Source: Lutjanus erythropterus (lineage: Eukaryota > Chordata > Actinopteri > Lutjaniformes > Lutjanidae). Taken from it: a DNA stretch of 64,000 bases. Shown here piece by piece: positions 59,250 through 64,000 of this stretch; the stretch's first letter is position 1, and the number at the start of each line of letters is the position of its first letter. The stretch is taken from NCBI GenBank assembly GCA_020091685.1, contig CM034601.1, forward strand, positions 11,952,472 to 12,016,471. The letters run 5' to 3'. The notes beneath the pieces are model-generated. The model was not told the origin of the DNA and ran no database searches. It was given only the letters and a program-made list of their open reading frames with translations. The position numbers and the translations under genes were made by a program.

Positions 59250-60013
59250 AGCACTCCATGTCGAACCCTTTCAGAGTTATACCTAGAACCCCACATAGAG
59301 GATTTTACCAAGAACCATCTGTGAACAGTAGAGAACCCTTCCATGTATGTAATGTTCTACCCACAACCTTCTCTGGGGGTTCTGTCAGGACCCTTTCCAC
59401 CTCCTAAGGTTGATAGGAAAAACTTGCCTCAGATTCTACAGAGAACCTTTTTATTTCCCGAGGGTTTCTACCAAGAACCCTTTTTAATTCCAAGGGTTTT
59501 GCGTAGAACTTACACAGGGGGTTCTACTGAGAACTCTTTTATATTCTAAGAGTTTTACCTAGAACCCAGCCAAGGGGTTTTACTGAGAACCTTTTTATAT
59601 CATAAGAGTTTCTCCTATGAAACCTTTTATATTCCACAGGTTTTACCAATAACCCTCTCAGGGGGTTCTACTGAGAACCTTTTACATAGAAGCCACACAG
59701 AGGTTTCAACTGAGAACCCTTCTATATTCCAAGGGTTTTAACTACAAACCACGTAGGAAGGAGAGAACCCTTTTGTATTTAAGGTTTTATCTAGAATGCA
59801 CACAGGGGGTTCTACTGACAACCTTTTATATTCCAAGGGTTTTATGAGGAGGATCCTTGAAGAACTCTTTCTTTCAAAAAAGGTTCTTTGGATTGAAAGG
59901 GTTCTTAATGGAAACCTCAGTCTTATAAAGAGCTCTTGACAAACCCTTACTTCAGAAAAGGGTTCCTCAGAAGCAGGAAGAACCCCTTTTGGAGCCGTTA
60001 TTTCTAAGAGTGC
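59250..60013. repeat. Hairpin-rich minisatellite inside a transposon-like repeat
   Basis: Degenerate units of about 50-57 bp contain AGAACCCTTTTATATTCCAA and GGGTTTTACCTAGAACCC. Each unit has AACCCTT and AAGGGTT words that can pair. The right end, CCCTTTTGGAGCC followed by TTATTTCTAAGAGTGC, resembles the end of a common fish repeat, and a GCACTC at 59250 could be the other edge. There is no open frame across it. Confidence 0.7.
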
Positions 60014-60136
60014 GTATGATTGCAGAGGAATGAAAGGAGAAAGAGGAGCAGAGTGTCGGTGTCACACGGTTTATTTAGAGTTTATTGCTTTGGCAGAACT
60101 CCAGACTCCCTCCTCATCCTCCTCCAACAGGCATGT

Positions 60137-60204
60137 CTGTGTGCGCGCGTGCGTGCGTGCGTGCGTGCGTGCGTGTGTGCGTGCATGTGTGTGTGTGTGT
60201 GTGC
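60137..60204. repeat. (GCGT)n and (GT)n compound microsatellite
   Basis: About seven GCGT units are followed by a GT tract. Alternating purine-pyrimidine and CpG-rich, it is a typical Z-DNA-prone sequence. Confidence 0.9.
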
Positions 60205-60350
60205 ACGTACAGTTTGTGTATTCTTGACCACATACACGTAATCTTTAAATGTGTATATATGAAAACATGCACAGATACAGATACATAAAGATAAAGAAAG
60301 TTAAGGAGAACACAGACCCTTAATTCTATTTAGAAACATGAGGAAAACAC

Positions 60351-60400
60351 ACACGCACGCACACAGACACGCACACACAGACACACACAGACGCACGCAG
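60351..60400. repeat. CA-rich imperfect repeat (ACAC/ACGC/AGAC)
   Basis: Mixed CA, GCACGC and CAGA units. It is complementary in kind to the GT-rich tracts on either side. Confidence 0.8.
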
Positions 60401-60548
60401 CCAAAAGCTCTGATTAGAGAATGATGTTGCCATGGATCCCAGATGGGCGTGGTTATGCTGTCACTGACTGACTAGCAGGAGCTAATAAATCATAAATGTG
60501 TATGTAGAAGTGATAGACTTTGGCGTGTGTGTGCTTGATTGTACTGTC

Positions 60549-60566
60549 TGTGTGTGTGTGTGTGTG

Positions 60567-60622
<56 letters not shown>
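60549..60622. repeat. (GT)n microsatellite with one CCTG interruption
   Basis: About 8 plus 22 GT units. It is followed by a pyrimidine-rich tract (60697-60870). Confidence 0.9.
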
Positions 60623-60625
<3 letters not shown>

Positions 60626-60996
60626 CACATCAGGGAGGGTTTCACAAAGCTTCAGTCCGCCGTATCCAGCTGCAGCAGCCTCCGCTGTCTGTCTGCCTGT
60701 CTGACCCACTTTCTCCTCTTTCCCTCCTTCTCTCCTGTCTTTGTTAGCTCCTTCTGTCGTTTCTTCTTTCCTCCCAGTCCTGTACTCCTTCCTTTCCTCT
60801 CCCCTCCTTCCATCTTTCTGTCCCTCCTCCCTCCATCTCTTTCATGTGCCTTTAATCCCTTTCTTCCCTCACTTCTATGTGTTTTGGAATTTTGACAAGC
60901 TGAAGATCTCAATGAACAAGTCACTGCATGTCATTATTTTTTTCTCATGTTTGGTCTTGTATCTTTATTTTTTAGCTTAATTACCTACTTGCTTGT

Positions 60997-62243
60997 AGGG
61001 CTACACAATTAATTGAATATTAATCTTGATCACAATTTTGGCTTCCTACAATTAAATGAACACGATCAACTGCAATATTGACATTTAAAATGCTTCACTC
61101 ATAGAAAACTCTGCTGCATATGAAATCAAGTGCTTCCTAAGCTCATAGCCAGCCACCCTGCAGCAGCAGCCTGTGCAAAATTTTCTTTATGTTGCAGCTG
61201 CAGACTAGCCTGGGAATCAGACAAATCTGCCGAGCTCATGTTTTCATTTGCTCTGTTCTAGCAGGGCCAGGCTAGCAGCAATCCAGAGTAAATGAGTAAT
61301 ATACACAGGGTTCAACACCAGCCATGTGTCTCTGTGGACACCAAATATTGCATGTAGGCTTGAAGTTTTATGTAAGTTTTATCCCTAATCTGCAAACCTT
61401 CACCAACAGAAGTTTGGGTTTACTGTGCATGCTCACACTGCTAACACCATCCTTACAGAAGAACCCAAAACACAAACGTGAAGCATGAAAAAACAAAACG
61501 CCAACAAAAATTTAGGAGCGAATGGAAGCTGGAGTTAAAGTGGCTGAAATCTGACACATCAAAGGCCTTAATGTACTGCAGAGAAGACCAGTTAATTTTT
61601 TTTATTAGAAACAGTTCCTTCAGAAAAAGGGAAAAGTGAACAACACGTGTTGGAGCAAAGAAAGGCTCTGTTAAGTTGTGATAAATTGCCTTTTCTGCAT
61701 TGTTGCTGCAAGTCTATATTTGGTAGTCCGTGGACACAGTGCTTAAAAATATTAGCTTCATTCTCTAATACAACAGAGTGCAGACATGCAAAAAGAAAGA
61801 GCTCATACCTGAAAATGGATCGTCATCCGTTGTTTGGCAGTATTCAACAACACAACTTACTTATGCAACTACCTGAAAAAACACCACGAACCGCAGGAAC
61901 AGTGACTGCGTGAAGGCCAAGAAGAATAACGTCACTAATGTTACCTCACTGAATCAGCGTCCCTGTTTAGTCTCAACTCAGACATCCATAACTCACTGCA
62001 TCATTTTGTGAATGTAGCACAAGGTGAAAGTGAAAGCAGTGTTCTGTTGATTTGGACAAAAGGTTTTATTTATATTATGTTAGGTAATGCACTGTGAATA
62101 AGGACCAGTGTTGTGTTGATGCACATATTTGTACTTCAGCTTGAATGTAGCACAACATCCGAATAAAAGCAGTGCTTATTTATATTTTATTTTATATTGA
62201 TCAAAATAATTGTGGTCATCACTTTGGCCATAGTCATGCAGCC
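60997..62243. mobile_element. Inverted-repeat element of about 1.25 kb (hAT-like, non-autonomous)
   Basis: The left end is AGGGCTACACAATTAATTGA followed by TTGATCACAATTTTGGC. The right end, ATAATTGTGGTCATCACTTT then GGCCATAGTCATGCAGCC, is its degenerate mirror. The interior holds a partial internal duplication (TTGAATGTAGCACAA at about 62010 and 62142). There is no transposase frame. Confidence 0.6.
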
Positions 62244-63139
62244 AAGTCCATCCTATAGGCTATGCATAGCTGGCGTGCAAATCCTTAAAAATGTGCTACA
62301 CATCAGAGCAATACCTCTTACATAGATATCAAGTGGAGACCAAAAGTGATCAATGGTTAGTGCAGCACCTTGCAAGAGTGGATGAATAAGAGGGTAATTG
62401 TAATTGTGCTTTGGATAAAAGCTCTATATTTATACAATTTACAGTTTGAATGAGCATGAAAACTGCAATTGCATGGAATAGTTTCCTATTCAGGAATAAG
62501 AGGAGGCAAAATGGAAGTTCCTTGCAGGCACTGTATGTGCACAATCACTCCATTTAACAAAGTGAGGTGAGACAGTTACTGTGGGGAATATAATTAAAGC
62601 ATGATATATTCTCATCACATCACGTTACATCAGTCTATTTGTGAAATCTGCTGCTGCGCTAAAAAAATCAAAACTTCAACTTTGCACATCCTCTGTCCTC
62701 TTTCTCTGCTCTCGATTTATTCTCGTTTTGCTGCACATCTGTCTTCATGGACATTCTACCTGCCTCGCAGCCGGTCTGTCTTTGCCTATATAGACTTTCT
62801 CATATGCTATTCATGAGTTATCCATCCTCTGTTTTTAAACTTTTATCAACCCAAGATCCAAATTTATTCCCACCTTTTAGCTTCAGGTCCAATAAAAACT
62901 GGTCCTGCAGCTGGTTGTGCTGACAAAACATCATAAGTAACAGACGCACAGCCTATTGCAGGTTTCTGCTGATAGTTGAGGTTAAACATAGCTATAAAGG
63001 TGAAGGCCCTGCTGATGGTAAATGCTGCAAACAAAGTGAGTCATTGTGGCTTAAAGCTGTTGCTTTCAGTGACATTTCACAGAACAGCTATTGCTTCAGA
63101 ATTGCATTGAAGCGTCTATATTTTTAAAACTGACATGCT

Positions 63140-63308
63140 CAGATACAGAATCAACACAAAGCACTATACGTCACCTTGGACTGGAGAAACACAGATCAAC
63201 ATTTTTTAATATTTTCTGGCATTTTATAGACAAAAGAACAAGTTGATTACTTGTGAAAATAATCAACAGATTAATTGACAGTGAAAATAACTGATTGTCG
63301 CAGCCCTA
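63140..63308 (-). mobile_element. AGGGCTGCAACTAA-type MITE, reverse, truncated
   Basis: It ends AACTGATTGTCGCAGCCCTA. Upstream it has CTGGCATTTTATAGACAAAA and CGTCACCTTGGACTGG, the reverse complement of the family's left half. It lies directly before the repeat at 63313. Confidence 0.65.
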
Positions 63309-63312
63309 AAAA

Positions 63313-63560
63313 CGCTTCCTGAAGGTCGCCTTGCCAGTTGGAGATGTGTAACCGTGGTAACCCATGCCAACGTTGAGCTAATTTATAAACCAAATCACAT
63401 CAAGCAAAATGACACCTTTCTTATATTTAAACTGAAGCGTTATTGACTTTATGCCAGAGCTGCCTTCGTCATTGTCCTTCTTTGCCTGTTGTGTTGTCGC
63501 TGTCATCACTTACTGCATTGCATTAAGGGATATTTATGCCACCGTAGTGTCCAGTTCTTG
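63313..63560 (+). repeat. Interspersed repeat, copy 2 (first copy 45955-46200)
   Basis: CTTGCCAGTTGGAGATGTGT, AACTGAAGCGTTATTGA and CCAGAGCTGCCTTCGTCATT follow the order seen at 45955-46200. The copies differ at many positions. Confidence 0.65.
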
Positions 63561-64000
63561 TTAAAGTAATATTTCCCCAGGAATATTATGCATCTTGTGT
63601 ACTTTTTTTCAGACATAGTGATAAATCTCAAATACTTCTGCTGTTTCAGTGGAATTTTCCACTTTTTCCACTTGTAATAGTAGTAGCTAACTTACTAACT
63701 AGCTAACAGTAGTGTTAGCTACCGGTAGGTGATGGTAGTGTTAGCCAACAGTAACTAACTGTGGTGTTAACAAACTATTTAATGCTCTTTCTGCTTGTAC
63801 ACAGTGGATGGCAGATACAGCCTCTACAGACCTCTTTTTTTCGTTCTGACTTGGCATCGTCAAAGAGTCTTTTCGTGTCTCTACAGGTGTTGCCAAAACC
63901 TTTAACTCGTTTGCCTTGAAGTTAAGTGCCCATCGTTGTTTTTGCTTCATTTTTTTGGTGTGTTTCAGTATGTTTCAATGACAAAAAAAGAACAGTTACC

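Larger units (their letters stand above)
1..64000 (+). other. jade2: jade2 gene, internal part (both ends outside the window)
   Basis: Six exons on the + strand join into one open frame and match the JADE family in domain order. The paralogue call rests on residues that I recall as distinguishing JADE2 from JADE1 and JADE3: [13 protein letters not shown] in PHD1, [11 protein letters not shown] and CSMPSC in the extended PHD, and [18 protein letters not shown] after the linker. JADE2 is a nuclear scaffold of HBO1 (KAT7)-ING-MEAF6 histone acetyltransferase complexes; this role is known from the family. The N-terminal exons (promoter, start codon, the conserved DPWRQEWE segment) are upstream of base 1. 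The C-terminal exons, starting with the expected VRNLxYMVTRRE segment, are downstream of base 64000. Coding content is 1330 bp, about 2% of the window. Confidence 0.9.
32539..64000 (+). other. jade2 intron, at least 31,462 bp, continuing past the window
   Basis: Neither strand shows an exon that I recognise. Repeats explain much of it: GT tracts (32641, 37442, 51132, 60137, 60549), MITE copies (35217, 35903, 43610, 48524, 51612, 56540-57163, 60997-62243, 63140), duplicated repeats (41415/50395 and 45955/63313), a fish LINE-like tail (54155) and a minisatellite (59250). Patches that look single-copy and could be regulatory are 36420-36630, 49880-50050, 52780-53060, 54540-54670 and 57430-57900. 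The sections 38100-39290, 39450-41410, 41830-43600, 44070-45950, 46200-48520, 52000-52780 and 55000-56540 hold ordinary AT-rich or pyrimidine-rich sequence with nothing further that I can name. Confidence 0.7.

Noticed and set aside
1-64000. CRISPR array, prophage, operon or other prokaryotic system
   Set aside because: Split exons with GT-AG borders, fish-type repeats and microsatellites show vertebrate nuclear DNA; no regular direct-repeat and spacer structure exists.
32539-64000. Hidden jade2 C-terminal exon
   Set aside because: I looked by eye for GC-rich sequence encoding VRNLxYMVTRRE and its continuation in this interval and found none; a translated search would be decisive.

Overview
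The window is vertebrate nuclear DNA, almost certainly from a ray-finned (teleost, probably percomorph) fish. It holds six widely spaced exons with canonical GT-AG borders in about 98% non-coding sequence. That sequence is full of (GT)n/(CA)n microsatellites and of short terminal-inverted-repeat elements of types familiar from fish genomes: ends reading AGGGCTGCAACTAA, TTAAAGGAATAGTTTGACA, AAAGGGACAGTTCACCCC and GGACTGGGCAGTATATC. No prokaryotic gene organisation, CRISPR array or operon is present.

One gene explains all the coding signal: the middle of jade2 (PHF15 in older naming) on the + strand. The six exons are 2788-2942, 7362-7573, 13525-13692, 19970-20086, 28837-29349 and 32374-32538. 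Together they are 1330 bp, join without a frameshift or stop, and encode about 444 residues. The order is: EPL1-like segment, PHD finger 1 (C4HC3), the zinc knuckle and extended PHD finger 2, a Ser/Asn/Thr-rich linker much longer than I recall for mammalian JADE2, and a basic/helical segment ending in RQDLER. The promoter, first exons and N-terminus lie before base 1. The C-terminal exons lie beyond base 64000. JADE proteins are scaffold subunits that pair the HBO1/KAT7 acetyltransferase with ING4/5 and MEAF6 and bind chromatin through the PHD fingers; that is family knowledge, not something visible here.

Layout: 1-2787 is the end of an upstream intron. 2943-32373 holds five introns of 3.0-8.8 kb. 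32539-64000 is at least 31.5 kb of one intron with no recognisable exon. The introns contain dated transposon fragments, several present two or more times within the window. They also hold a palindromic element (56588-56867), a hairpin-rich minisatellite (59250-60013), an A-rich minisatellite (10430-10870), a non-LTR retrotransposon 3' tail (54155-54353) and a possible THAP-domain fossil (15502-15666). A few single-copy-looking patches contain transcription-factor-like motifs and are candidate conserved non-coding elements, but conservation could not be tested.

I found no convincing new biological system. The best leads concern splicing: an exon that begins with a perfect 5' splice-site motif, weak donors after two exons, an in-frame tandem acceptor, and complementary repeats on both sides of exons that could pair in the pre-mRNA.
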